A DNA stretch of 26,081 bases from Candidatus Peribacteria bacterium (GTDB lineage Bacteria; Patescibacteriota; Gracilibacteria; UBA1369; LOWO2-01-FULL-3). The notes beneath the pieces were generated by a model. It ran no database searches and was not told the origin of the DNA. It saw only the letters and a program-made list of their open reading frames with translations. The position numbers were made by a program, and so were the translations under genes. The stretch spans positions 1 to 26,081 of the forward strand of contig CALRHQ010000005.1 of the NCBI GenBank assembly GCA_943359415.1, written 5' to 3'. Position 1 is the first letter of the stretch; the number at the start of each line of letters is the position of its first letter. Shown here one piece after another: positions 5,395 to 14,059 of this stretch.

Positions 5395-7386
5395 ATGGCG
5401 TTAAAAGCAGGATATGAGTTTCTGTTTTTTGGAAAGGATGATAATAGTTTTCTTGAAAATTATTACTATGATCTTTTTCAAGACTTCGGAGATAAGAGTG
5501 GGCAAATCTTTATAAATTTGGAAATCCAAAATAATCCTGTTGATGCTGAGGAGATAGGACAGATGATTTTTGAAAGCCTTCAAAAGGTGTTTTTTGAAGA
5601 TGTAGGCAAAGATTCCTATGAAAGATTTGAGGCTGGACTTAAGGCTGTAAATGGCGTTTTGAATGAATTCAAAGCTCAAAAAGTGTCAGGTTATATAGGA
5701 AATTTGAATGTAATTATTGCTGCTATAGTTGGGGATACTTTGTATTTAACTCAGTGTGGAGATGCGGAAGCTTACCTTATAAGAAAGAGGTTTATCAGTG
5801 TTGTGAGCGAAGGGTTGAGTGATGAAGTTACAAATGGAGATGTTTTTGGAAATATCGCTAGTGGATCAATAGAGGCTGGAGATACGGTTCTTTTCTCTTC
5901 TACAAGGCTTTTGCGCTATATTAGCAAGACTGATTTGTCTAAAGCTACAAGTGGAAATGATATTATGAATTCTTTGAATGAGATCAAAGATACTATGTCT
6001 ACTGAAATTTTGGGACGAGTAGGTCTTACAGGAATTTTGTTTTCAAAGGCTACTAAAGCTGAAATTGAGGATATGTTGGAGGATACAGAGTTCTCCGAAA
6101 AGGGAATGCTTGAATCTTCAAAAGGACATACTTCTGCTCAAAAAGAGACTTTAACAGGGAAATTTTTTACTGCAATTAAGGGATATGGTGCAAAAAGTGG
6201 AAGTAAGTTGTCAGGTACAGGTGTTTTTGAGCGAATAAAGGATTTTTTCTCACGATTTGTTTCAGGACTTTTTTCTAAAGGTTTTGGCAAAGATAGAATT
6301 TTAGCGCTTTTGGTTGTGCTGATAATTGTTCTTGGAGCTGGAATTTGGGCTTACGGTATTAATAGTTCTCAGAGGGAACAACTGCTTAAGCTTGATGATG
6401 TTTTGACCGGTATTCAGTCAAAAATAACTGAAGCTGAGACGAAAGGATCTTATGATAAGGCGGCGGCAAAAGAGGTTTTGGATAAAGCTTATGTTGATGC
6501 GATGAGTGTTTTGAATTCAGGATATTACAGGGATAAGGCAAAATTATTTTTAGTTCAAATAGATGAAACCAGGGATAAACTTGATAGCGTACAAAGAATC
6601 GAAACTCCTAAAATTGTGGCTGATCTTACAAAAAAGAGAAGTGACGTGAATGCGCTTGGATTTACTGAAGTTAAAGGTAGAATGTTTGTTTATGAATATA
6701 ATGCACTTTATGAGCTTGTTCTTGATCAGATTCAGGATCCTTTGACTATTGATAAAACTGAAACTGTAATTGCTGCTACAGGTTTTTCTGATCGAAATTC
6801 TGTCGTTTTCCTTACTAAAAATGGCAAAATGATAGAATACAGCAATGGTACTATGAATTATATGGATACAGCTGATACGACATTCCATAAAGGAAGTTAT
6901 GTGGTTGATTGGGGAAATAAGGTTTACTTGCTTGATACTGAGGCAAGTCAGATTTGGAAATATGCGTACAAGGCTACGACTGGTGGTTTTGGAAATGCTG
7001 AACAATATTTTGTTAAAGAAAAGGTAGATTTGGCTTCAGCAAAGAGCTTCGCTATCGATTCAAATCTTTATGTTTTGATGAATAATGGTGATATAAATAA
7101 ATATTATGGTGGTACTAAAGTTGATTTCTATATAAATAATCCTCCATTTAATTCACTTAAAGATCCTTCAATCATTTATACAAATGATAAGCTTGATTAT
7201 GTGTTTGTTGTTGATTCTCAGGGTAGAATTTTGCTTTATCAGAAAGATACAAAGACCGGTAATCTTATTTATAGCATGCAATATTTGCTTCCAAACATCG
7301 GAGAAATACGTGATATAAGTGTTGATCCGGATGGAAAGAAGATCCTTGTGCTAACGAAGGATAAGATTTACGAATTGAATTACTAG
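5395..7386 (+). CDS. Membrane-anchored degenerate PP2C-like protein with beta-propeller-like C-terminus
   Basis: A protein of 663 residues counted from the ATG. Residues about 1-195 resemble a PPM/PP2C phosphatase fold, best seen in the stretch IGNLNVIIAAIVGDTLYLTQ then CGDAEAYLIRKRF, and in SGSIEAGDTVLFSSTRLLRY. The N-terminal Asp-Gly metal motif of active enzymes is not visible, so it may be a pseudophosphatase. A linker leads to one membrane helix near residue 305 (ILALLVVLIIVLGAGIWAYG), a short coiled segment, then about 250 residues of repeated strands (TKNGKMIEYSNG, GNKVYLLDTEASQIWKYAY, SQGRILLYQKDTKTGN, DPDGKKILVLTKDKIYELNY) typical of a beta-propeller. The start at ATG 5395 is preferred over an in-frame TTG at 5380. 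It converges on ackA, sharing CTAG at the stops. Confidence 0.7.
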   Translation: MALKAGYEFLFFGKDDNSFLENYYYDLFQDFGDKSGQIFINLEIQNNPVDAEEIGQMIFESLQKVFFEDVGKDSYERFEAGLKAVNGVLNEFKAQKVSGYIGNLNVIIAAIVGDTLYLTQCGDAEAYLIRKRFISVVSEGLSDEVTNGDVFGNIASGSIEAGDTVLFSSTRLLRYISKTDLSKATSGNDIMNSLNEIKDTMSTEILGRVGLTGILFSKATKAEIEDMLEDTEFSEKGMLESSKGHTSAQKETLTGKFFTAIKGYGAKSGSKLSGTGVFERIKDFFSRFVSGLFSKGFGKDRILALLVVLIIVLGAGIWAYGINSSQREQLLKLDDVLTGIQSKITEAETKGSYDKAAAKEVLDKAYVDAMSVLNSGYYRDKAKLFLVQIDETRDKLDSVQRIETPKIVADLTKKRSDVNALGFTEVKGRMFVYEYNALYELVLDQIQDPLTIDKTETVIAATGFSDRNSVVFLTKNGKMIEYSNGTMNYMDTADTTFHKGSYVVDWGNKVYLLDTEASQIWKYAYKATTGGFGNAEQYFVKEKVDLASAKSFAIDSNLYVLMNNGDINKYYGGTKVDFYINNPPFNSLKDPSIIYTNDKLDYVFVVDSQGRILLYQKDTKTGNLIYSMQYLLPNIGEIRDISVDPDGKKILVLTKDKIYELNY

Positions 7387-8495
7387 TTAGAGATTTCTTT
7401 CGCTATTTGAAGTTCTTCGTTAGTTTTGATGACTAAAACTTTTACCTTGCTGGCTTTTGAGGAAATTATTTCTTTGGATAGTCGGTTTGCTTTTTTGTCG
7501 ATTGAGATGCCGAAATGTTGAAGGTGGTTTATGGTTTGTTCTCTTATATAAAATGCGTTTTCGCCTATTCCTGCAGTGAAAACTATAGCATCAATTCCTT
7601 GAGTAGATATGGACATTTCTGCGATGTGTTTTGCAAGATGGTAAGAAAACATCTCTATAGCGAATAGTGCTTTTTTGTCTTTTATAAGTGCTTTTTTGTA
7701 TATTTCTCTCATGTCCCAGCTTATTTCTGAAATTGCTTTTAGTCCCGATTTTTTTATATAAATTTCTTCTATTTCTTCAAGTGATAGTTTTAGTTTTCTT
7801 GAAAGATAGAATGTTATTGCTGGATCGATTGAACCGCAACGTGTACCCATAATCATACCCTCAAGAGGTGTGAATCCCATTGTTGTGTCCATGGCTTTAC
7901 CTCCTATTGAAGCTGTTATAGAGACACCATTTCCGATGTGGCATGAAATTATTTTTGCTTTTTTATTCTTCAAAACCTGTAATGCTTTTTCTATCACGAA
8001 TTTGTGACTTGTTCCGTGAAAACCATACTTTCTTATTTTATGCTTTGTGTATAACGTGCGTGGAAGCGCATATAGATAGGCTTTTTCAGGCATTGTTGAA
8101 TAGAAGCTTGTGTCGAAAATTGCGTAATTTTTTGCATGTGGGAAATATTTTTTGCATGCTAAAATCCCTTCAAGATTGATTGGATTATGGAGAGGAGCGA
8201 TAGGAAATAGTTTCTTTATTTCTTCTATTAATTTTTTCTCTATTTCCGTTGTTTTTGAATATTTTTCTCCGCCATGTACGACTCTGTGGCCTATTCTTTC
8301 TATCTCTTTTAATGATAAAATCTTTTTAGAATCCATCATCTCTTTTATGGCTAATTTAACGGCTGATTCAATCGTTTTGGTTTTTGATTTTTCACTGACT
8401 TCTATCAAGTTTTTTGCCAAAACTGTAAAATTCTTTTTATCAAAAAGTTGATATTTTAGAGAAGATGAGCCTGCATTTATTACAAGAATTTTCAT
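7383..8495 (-). CDS. ackA: Acetate kinase
   Basis: A 370-residue kinase that interconverts acetyl phosphate + ADP and acetate + ATP in the cytoplasm. All hallmark ASKHA motifs are visible: MKILVINAGSSSLKYQLF at the N-terminus, RVVHGGEKY, FDTSFY, YGFHGTSHKFV with the catalytic-region His, CHIGNGVSITASIGGKAMDT, GTRCGSIDPAI with the conserved Arg, FTAGIGENAFYIRE, and a final TNEEL with the metal-binding Glu. It is somewhat shorter than the usual 400 residues. It overlaps the EF-Tu-like gene by four bases and appears to be the last gene of the gltX unit. No phosphotransacetylase gene is in the window. In a fermentative, reduced-genome cell this would be a main substrate-level ATP step. Confidence 0.96.
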   Translation of the reverse strand: MKILVINAGSSSLKYQLFDKKNFTVLAKNLIEVSEKSKTKTIESAVKLAIKEMMDSKKILSLKEIERIGHRVVHGGEKYSKTTEIEKKLIEEIKKLFPIAPLHNPINLEGILACKKYFPHAKNYAIFDTSFYSTMPEKAYLYALPRTLYTKHKIRKYGFHGTSHKFVIEKALQVLKNKKAKIISCHIGNGVSITASIGGKAMDTTMGFTPLEGMIMGTRCGSIDPAITFYLSRKLKLSLEEIEEIYIKKSGLKAISEISWDMREIYKKALIKDKKALFAIEMFSYHLAKHIAEMSISTQGIDAIVFTAGIGENAFYIREQTINHLQHFGISIDKKANRLSKEIISSKASKVKVLVIKTNEELQIAKEISN

Positions 8496-9037
8496 ATTTC
8501 TTTATATACATGAGTTCCGACTTTTGGCGGCATGAAAACTTTTACTCCAATGTCGCTTCCGGATTTTGCGATTGATACGTCTTGTCTATCGATTTGAATT
8601 GAATCGATAGTTTGTTCGAAAAGTCCTCCTTCTTTTTCGAAAATAAGTGAGTCACCTTTGTGAATTGGGCTTGTTACTCGGATAATCGCCACGTTTATTT
8701 TGTCAAAATATCCTTCGCAAATTCCACATATTTTCATTTCTCTGAAGTCTGAACCTGATCTTTTTATTTGTTTTTCTTCGAATTCTTCAAAAAGTTGTTC
8801 TGATGGAAGAGGGTCTCTTTCGTAAAGATTTGGTGTTAAATCCTGTTCTATAAAAGATGGAGAATTGTATATCGTTTCTGTTGATCTCAAAATTTTGCTA
8901 CGACGTGTGGTTGTTCTTTTTGATGAACGTACTGCGGCTTTTCGAATTTTCGGCAAAGAAGTTTTTTTTCTGCCTTTTGCGGCAAGACTTCTTTTTCTTT
9001 GAAAAGCTGGAATATTATAAACGTTTATTTCGTCCAT
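8492..9037 (-). CDS. EF-Tu-domain-2-like beta-barrel protein with basic N-terminal extension
   Basis: A 181-residue protein in two parts. Residues about 100-181 (GYFDKINVAIIRVTSPIHKG, then DSLIFEKEGGLFEQTIDSIQIDR cut here by its conserved Phe-Glu-Gln-Thr, and GIKV-like GVKVFMPPKVGTHVYK) match the small translation-factor beta-barrel seen as EF-Tu/EF-1A domain 2 and in stand-alone proteins of archaea and small bacteria. No GTPase domain exists. Residues about 10-50 are strongly basic and low in complexity (RKRSLAAKGRKKTS, KRTTTRRSKIL), followed by an acidic stretch. The basic arm suggests nucleic-acid or ribosome binding, which is inference. Gene context is gltX, a PHP enzyme and ackA; the last overlaps by four bases. 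Confidence 0.65.
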   Translation of the reverse strand: MDEINVYNIPAFQRKRSLAAKGRKKTSLPKIRKAAVRSSKRTTTRRSKILRSTETIYNSPSFIEQDLTPNLYERDPLPSEQLFEEFEEKQIKRSGSDFREMKICGICEGYFDKINVAIIRVTSPIHKGDSLIFEKEGGLFEQTIDSIQIDRQDVSIAKSGSDIGVKVFMPPKVGTHVYKEI

Positions 9038-9093
9038 AGGTTTGAGGTAATTTCATGTTTTATTATAACAGAAATTTATTTTTACGAGAAATT

Positions 9094-9828
9094 TTATTTG
9101 AAAAGTTTTTTTATCAAATTTTTTATTTCTTGTTTTGCGATTATTTTACCTATTTTGAAATAAGAGATTGGTTGAGTTACGAGTTTTATTTTTTTGTTTG
9201 TGAACGAAGATTCTTTAATCGTTTGAATTATTTTGTTAGTGTTCTTTTGGCTTTTAATAAGAGTATATGAGATGTCTAAGTTTTTTAAATCATGACAATC
9301 TGCTGTTGCTATCATGGGTAGTTTTTCTTTTTTTGCTATAGCTTTCGCTTCTTTGTTGTAGTTTTTTGTTGACGTATAACAAAAAGAATATTCAATCGCA
9401 TCGAATGATTTGATATTTTCTGTAAGGTCTTTTTTTAGAGCTATTTTGCCAGGGAAAAATGGATGTGGAGCTATTATTAAACAATTTTCGTGAGTTGATT
9501 TGTATTTTTCCAACTCTTTAAAAGTTTTGATTTTTTCAATTTTTTTGTCGATATTTATTCCCAAAATATGTTTTCCGTTTATTTCAAATTCTATTCCCGG
9601 AATTAATAAAATTCCTTTTTTCTTTGCATATGATTCCAGCTCCTTTGTGAAAATCACTGTTCTGTGAGATGTTATTGAGAGAACGTTGTAGTTGAGTTTT
9701 TTGGCTTTATCTATGAGTTCTTTCGGTGTATGTGAAATATGATCAAGAGCATCTCCAATAGCATGTGTATGAAATTGGCACTTGAGAAAGCCTGTAGTAT
9801 TAGAGGATTTTTTTGAAATTGCCATCAA
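9094..9828 (-). CDS. PHP-domain metal-dependent phosphoesterase
   Basis: A 244-residue protein of the PHP (polymerase and histidinol phosphatase) superfamily. Metal-ligand motifs appear in order: CQFHTHAIGDALDHI (His-x-His), SITSHR, PGIEFEINGKHILGI, IIAPHPFFPGK, AIEYSF, and ATADCHDL near residue 175. This set fits the small stand-alone PHP phosphoesterases that act on phosphate monoesters, nucleotides or RNA ends; the substrate cannot be told from sequence. The Lys-rich C-terminal end (about 205-244) lies beyond the catalytic fold. The gene overlaps the zinc-ribbon gene by 29 bases, so the two are translated from one message. Confidence 0.82.
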   Translation of the reverse strand: MMAISKKSSNTTGFLKCQFHTHAIGDALDHISHTPKELIDKAKKLNYNVLSITSHRTVIFTKELESYAKKKGILLIPGIEFEINGKHILGINIDKKIEKIKTFKELEKYKSTHENCLIIAPHPFFPGKIALKKDLTENIKSFDAIEYSFCYTSTKNYNKEAKAIAKKEKLPMIATADCHDLKNLDISYTLIKSQKNTNKIIQTIKESSFTNKKIKLVTQPISYFKIGKIIAKQEIKNLIKKLFK

Positions 9829-10108
9829 AGTTTTGTAAAAAATTTTTCATATCGAGTACATCATTTTTCGAGATACTTTCTATTCTTGAATGTTTTCTGT
9901 TTTGTCCTTCTAGCCTTACTGTTTTGCTTATCATTACTGTAACCAAAGAATTTGAATTACATTTATCGCAATGCATTTCGAATAATCCTTCGTCTTTTAT
10001 TGTCGCGATTACGCTGATTTTATCTTCTGTGTATTTCGCTTTACACTCTAAACATTTACACGTTTCTGTAAGTTGTTTTACTGTGGATTTTATTTCGTTT
10101 GAATTCAT
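9800..10108 (-). CDS. Small zinc-ribbon protein of unknown function
   Basis: A 102-residue protein with two CxxC knuckles (CKCLECKAKY near residues 17-25 and CDKCNS near 48-53) separated by two strands, the pattern of a four-cysteine zinc ribbon. The rest is polar and likely helical at the C-terminus. No enzymatic motif is seen. Similar short ribbon proteins are often nucleic-acid or ribosome associated, but nothing here proves that. It begins four bases after gltX and runs 29 bases into the PHP gene, which ties it to translation-related neighbours. Confidence 0.65.
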   Translation of the reverse strand: MNSNEIKSTVKQLTETCKCLECKAKYTEDKISVIATIKDEGLFEMHCDKCNSNSLVTVMISKTVRLEGQNRKHSRIESISKNDVLDMKNFLQNFDGNFKKIL

Positions 10109-10112
10109 ATTT

Positions 10113-11690
10113 TTACAATTTTTCTAGTGCTTTTTTTATCCTTTTAAGTGATTCTTCTTTACCTAATGTGTACATTACTTCGAATACTCCAGGAGAGAAC
10201 TCAAGTCCGCTTAATGCTGCCCTTAAAGGCCAAAAAACTTGTCCATTTTTACATGCAAATCTTTCGACTATTTTTGTAAGAACATTCTTTATTTCGGAAA
10301 TTTTCCAACTATCTAATTTCTCTAAATCTTTTTGTGATTCTTCGAGTGATTTCTTCGCCCAAGAAAAGTCTACTCCCATTTTTTCATGCGTCAATAATTC
10401 TTTTGAATAGTCTGGTTGTGAAAAATAAAAATCTATTTGTGATGCAGTTTCTTTTGGATCGCGTAGAATTTTTTCTTCTACCGTTACAAGCATTTTGAAA
10501 AGATTTTTGTCTGACAAATATTTTTCATCCAAATATTTTTTACAGATTTCTAAAAGAATTTTTCCTTTTTCTTGCGCGAATTTTTCTTCTTTGTCTTCTG
10601 AAGTGAATGTGAATTTTGGCTGATCTTTGCGAGATAGATCGATTTCTCCTTTTTCATCTATTTCTTTTGCGAGTGTGAAAACTTTTTTATTGAAAATCTC
10701 TTTTTGCCATTTCCAATTGAACCAATCTAGTTTTTCTATGTTAAATACTGCGCCTGCTTTGTGGACATGTTCGATAGAAAAAACTTCAGTTAATTCTTCC
10801 AGAGTGAATATTTCTTTTTCTTCTCCTCCGCCAGGATTCCATCCTAAAAATGCTGCGAAATTTATTATCGCTTCTTTCAAATATCCTTTTTCGATGTAAC
10901 TTTCTACAGAAACATCGCCTTGGCGTTTTGAAAGTTTGCTTTTGTCGTCGTTCAAAAGGAGTGGAAGATGTGCAAATTCTGGATGATCCCATCCGAAGGC
11001 CTTATATAGGGCTATGTGTTTTGGTGTTGATGGAAGCCATTCTTCGCCTCTGATTACATGTGTGATTTGCATGAAATGATCATCGACTACATTTGCGAGG
11101 TGATATGTTGGAAATCCATCTGATTTTATCAGGACTTGGTCGTCTATTATTTTTCCGTCGAATTGTACATTTCCGCGAACAAGATCTTTAAATTTTATTA
11201 ATTCATAAGGCATTTTTTGTCTTACGACAAAAGGAATTTTTGCTTTCAGTTTTTCTTCGATTTCTGATTTTGGTAAATTTGCGCATGTTCTGTCATACAT
11301 CGGTGGTAATTTGTTTTTTTCTTGTTTATCACGCATTTCGTCCAAGCGGTCTTTTGTACAGAAACATCTGTATGCGTGACCTTTTTCTATAAGTTCACCT
11401 GCATGTTTCAAGTAGAGTTCTGTTCGTTTTGATTGAGTGTAAGGACCAAATTCTCCATTTTCAGAGCCGTCAAGCAATGGTCCTTCGTCGTGATCAAGTC
11501 CAATCCATGAAAGTGTTTTTATCAAATTTTCAACTGCACCTTCGACGAATCTTTCTTGATCTGTGTCTTCAATTCTTAGCAAAAATTTGCCTTTATTTTT
11601 CTTTGTAAATAAGTAGCAGTATAGCGCTGTGCGAAGCCCTCCAATGTGCAAGTATCCTGTCGGTGATGGCGCGAAACGTGTGCGGACCAT
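10113..11690 (-). CDS. gltX: Glutamyl-tRNA synthetase
   Basis: A 525-residue class I synthetase that charges tRNA-Glu. The N-terminus MVRTRFAPSPTGYLHIGGLR contains the HIGH-type motif (HIGG), the Glu-binding segment IEDTDQERFVEGA follows, and near residue 255 the KLSKRQGDVSVESY segment is the KMSKS-equivalent loop. The C-terminal helical anticodon-binding region is complete. It is a GluRS rather than a GlnRS by the FAPSPTGYLHIGG signature. Whether it also charges tRNA-Gln (non-discriminating, with GatCAB) cannot be told here. It heads the run gltX - zinc ribbon - PHP - EF-Tu-like - ackA, and has a TATAAT box 35 bases upstream. Confidence 0.97.
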   Translation of the reverse strand: MVRTRFAPSPTGYLHIGGLRTALYCYLFTKKNKGKFLLRIEDTDQERFVEGAVENLIKTLSWIGLDHDEGPLLDGSENGEFGPYTQSKRTELYLKHAGELIEKGHAYRCFCTKDRLDEMRDKQEKNKLPPMYDRTCANLPKSEIEEKLKAKIPFVVRQKMPYELIKFKDLVRGNVQFDGKIIDDQVLIKSDGFPTYHLANVVDDHFMQITHVIRGEEWLPSTPKHIALYKAFGWDHPEFAHLPLLLNDDKSKLSKRQGDVSVESYIEKGYLKEAIINFAAFLGWNPGGGEEKEIFTLEELTEVFSIEHVHKAGAVFNIEKLDWFNWKWQKEIFNKKVFTLAKEIDEKGEIDLSRKDQPKFTFTSEDKEEKFAQEKGKILLEICKKYLDEKYLSDKNLFKMLVTVEEKILRDPKETASQIDFYFSQPDYSKELLTHEKMGVDFSWAKKSLEESQKDLEKLDSWKISEIKNVLTKIVERFACKNGQVFWPLRAALSGLEFSPGVFEVMYTLGKEESLKRIKKALEKL

Positions 11691-11724
11691 GTTTTATTGT
11701 GTAATTTAAGTAAATTCCGATTGG

Positions 11725-11730
11725 ATTATA
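11725..11730 (-). promoter_or_regulatory. -10 box of the gltX promoter
   Basis: TATAAT on the minus strand (11730-11725) would start transcription near 11718, about 28 bases ahead of gltX. No good -35 box lies 17 bases upstream, where only a T-run is found. A hairpin-forming CCTCT/AGAGG pair (11741-11745 and 11753-11757) lies in the place of the -35 and could bind a regulator. Confidence 0.45.
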
Positions 11731-11767
11731 CATGGTTTTTCCTCTGGAAAAAAGAGGCCGTGTCGTG

Positions 11768-11773
11768 TAGAAT
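11768..11773 (+). promoter_or_regulatory. Possible -10 box of the ftsK promoter
   Basis: TAGAAT at 11768-11773 with only a weak -35 (TGGAAA at 11745-11750, 17-base spacing). Start of transcription near 11780 would leave about 40 bases before the ATG at 11820 but only about 7 before the alternative ATG at 11787, which is one reason for preferring the downstream start. Confidence 0.3.
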
Positions 11774-11819
11774 AAAAGGGCTTGAAATGAGTGTTTTTTA
11801 TTTAAAGTTAAATCTTTAT

Positions 11820-14045
11820 ATGGCAAGACGAAGGCTTAGAAGGACAGTACGAAGAAAACGCGCTACTGTGAATATAAAGGTCGATCCGCTAATTGCCAGG
11901 GAAATTTGGGCTACTATTTTGTTGTCGATTGGTGTGCTTACTATCTTGAGCATAAAGGGCTCTTTTGGCCCTGTGGGGGATCTTTGGGTTGGATTTTTGA
12001 GTCCGATTCTTGGATGGGGAATTTATATTATCCCAGTTCTTTTTGTTCTTGTTTCTGCGATGATGTTTTTGTCGAGAAATATTGAATTTGGGGCTTCCAG
12101 AGTTTTTGGAATTATTTTATTTATGACTTTTGGGCTTAGTTTAATACATCTTTCGGTTCCGATAGATCATATTTATGATTATGCTTCGGTTGGAAAATAT
12201 GGTGGTTATGTTGGATTTGTGACGAATTTCTTGTTTCTACAAGTTTTGAGTGTTGGAAGAGTTGGCGCCACTATTATTTTTATTACCGGATTTTTGGTTT
12301 CATTGATGCTTGTTTTTGAACTTTCTATCATTGAACTTTTGCGTTTTGCAATTCCACAAATAAAAATTGAAACTACTAGGGCTCATGGAAGAATAAAAAA
12401 GAAAGGAACTTTTGAAAGTGATGAAGATGAATATGAAGAAGAGGATGTATCTGAGCCGGAAATTTTCATACATAAATCAAAAATCAGTTCTCAGAAAAAT
12501 GAATCAAAAGATGTTGATGAAGAAGAAAAAGATGATGATGTGGATGAAGAAGAATCGAAGCCAAATCTCGAAATCAATAGAGGAGATGCTACCGCTGCCG
12601 CTCTTGATAGAGCCGTTAAAACTGAGCGTGAAGAAATTGAATGGGAATTTCCTTCGTTGGATTTATTGCTTAATGGAGATAGTAATGTTGTTGTGGATGA
12701 GAAATTTTTGAAAGAAAGTGCGGAAAAAATACGAAAAAAACTTTCTCAATTTGGAATCGAAGTTGGCATGCATGAAGTTAATGTCGGACCGACCGTTGTT
12801 CAATATACTTTGAAACCAAATGATTCTGTGAAGTTATCTAGAATCACTGCGTTGAAGAATGATATTGCGCTTGCTCTAGCTGCAGAAAGGATTCGTATAG
12901 AAGCACCAATTCCTGGAAAATCTTTGGTTGGAATTGAGGTTCCGAATGCTTATAGGGCTACGGTTTATCTTCGTGAAATACTGGAAAGTTCTGAATTTGG
13001 ACTTTCTACTTCGAAACTTACACTTCCTTTAGGGCGTGATGTAGCGGGAAAACCTGTTGTTGCGAGTCTTGACGCTATGCCGCATTTGCTTATTGCCGGA
13101 GCGACAGGAAGTGGAAAATCTGTTTGTATGAATACGTTTTTGGTGTCCTTGCTGTATCAAAATTCTCCAGATGATTTAAGACTTATAATGATTGATCCTA
13201 AGAGGGTTGAGCTTTCTTCATATAATAGTATTCCTCATTTGTTGACTCCTGTGATTCAGGATCCTGAAAAGGCGGCTGTTGCTTTGAGGTGGGTTGTTGG
13301 TGAAATGACGAGAAGATATCATGAACTTTCAGGTAAAAGAGTTCGAAATATTGCTGAATTTAATGAATTGGATGATGTCAGAAAAATGCCAAAAATTGTT
13401 GTTGTTATTGATGAGTTGGCGGATTTGATGATGACTGCAGGGAAGGAAGTTGAGGCTTCTATCTGCCGTATTGCGCAGATGGCGAGAGCTGTTGGAATTC
13501 ATTTGATTATTGCTACACAAAGACCTTCTGTTGATGTTATTACTGGACTTATTAAGGCAAATATTCCTGCAAGAATTGCATTTGCTGTTTCAAGTTCTAT
13601 TGATTCAAGAACTATTTTGGATGGAATTGGAGCTGAGGATCTTGTTGGAAAAGGGGATATGCTTTATCTTCCTGTTGGACGAAATAAACCTCTTCGTGTA
13701 CAGGGAATTTATGTTTCGACCGAAGAAATTGAAAGAGTTGCAAATAGAGTAAAACTTACGGTTCCACCGGATTATAATAATGAAATAACTTCTATCGAAA
13801 CTTCGAGGCAAAAAGTTTTAGGAGTGCCTGATTCTGAAGATGGAATGGATGGAGATAAACTTTATAATGATGCTTATACTGTTGTGATGGAGACTAGAAA
13901 AGCTTCTGCATCTTTGCTGCAACGCAGACTAAAAGTCGGATATGCAAGGGCTGCAAGACTTCTTGATTTACTTGAGGAAAATGGAGTTGTAGGGCCTGCA
14001 GATGGCGCGAAGCCTAGAAGGATTATGAGTGGTGAGGAGAGCTAA
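11820..14045 (+). CDS. ftsK: DNA translocase FtsK/SpoIIIE
   Basis: A membrane-bound DNA pump of about 741 residues that clears chromosome termini from the closing septum. A very basic start (MARRRLRRTVRRKRA) precedes four membrane helices in the first 180 residues (IWATILLSIGVLTILSI, IYIIPVLFVLVSAMMFL, FGIILFMTFGLSLIHL, ATIIFITGFLVSLMLVF). A highly acidic linker (ESDEDEYEEEDVSEPE and DEEEKDDDVDEEESKP) leads to the alpha/beta motor. The motor has Walker A LIAGATGSGKSVCMN, Walker B IVVVIDELADLMM and ATQRPSVDVITG. A winged-helix gamma domain (LLQRRLKVGYARAARLLDLL) at the end reads polar DNA signals. An ATG at 11820 is chosen; in-frame ATG 11787 (with an AGGG upstream) and TTG 11697 are alternatives. 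Confidence 0.96.
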   Translation: MARRRLRRTVRRKRATVNIKVDPLIAREIWATILLSIGVLTILSIKGSFGPVGDLWVGFLSPILGWGIYIIPVLFVLVSAMMFLSRNIEFGASRVFGIILFMTFGLSLIHLSVPIDHIYDYASVGKYGGYVGFVTNFLFLQVLSVGRVGATIIFITGFLVSLMLVFELSIIELLRFAIPQIKIETTRAHGRIKKKGTFESDEDEYEEEDVSEPEIFIHKSKISSQKNESKDVDEEEKDDDVDEEESKPNLEINRGDATAAALDRAVKTEREEIEWEFPSLDLLLNGDSNVVVDEKFLKESAEKIRKKLSQFGIEVGMHEVNVGPTVVQYTLKPNDSVKLSRITALKNDIALALAAERIRIEAPIPGKSLVGIEVPNAYRATVYLREILESSEFGLSTSKLTLPLGRDVAGKPVVASLDAMPHLLIAGATGSGKSVCMNTFLVSLLYQNSPDDLRLIMIDPKRVELSSYNSIPHLLTPVIQDPEKAAVALRWVVGEMTRRYHELSGKRVRNIAEFNELDDVRKMPKIVVVIDELADLMMTAGKEVEASICRIAQMARAVGIHLIIATQRPSVDVITGLIKANIPARIAFAVSSSIDSRTILDGIGAEDLVGKGDMLYLPVGRNKPLRVQGIYVSTEEIERVANRVKLTVPPDYNNEITSIETSRQKVLGVPDSEDGMDGDKLYNDAYTVVMETRKASASLLQRRLKVGYARAARLLDLLEENGVVGPADGAKPRRIMSGEES

Positions 14046-14059
14046 ATAAGAACCAAGAC

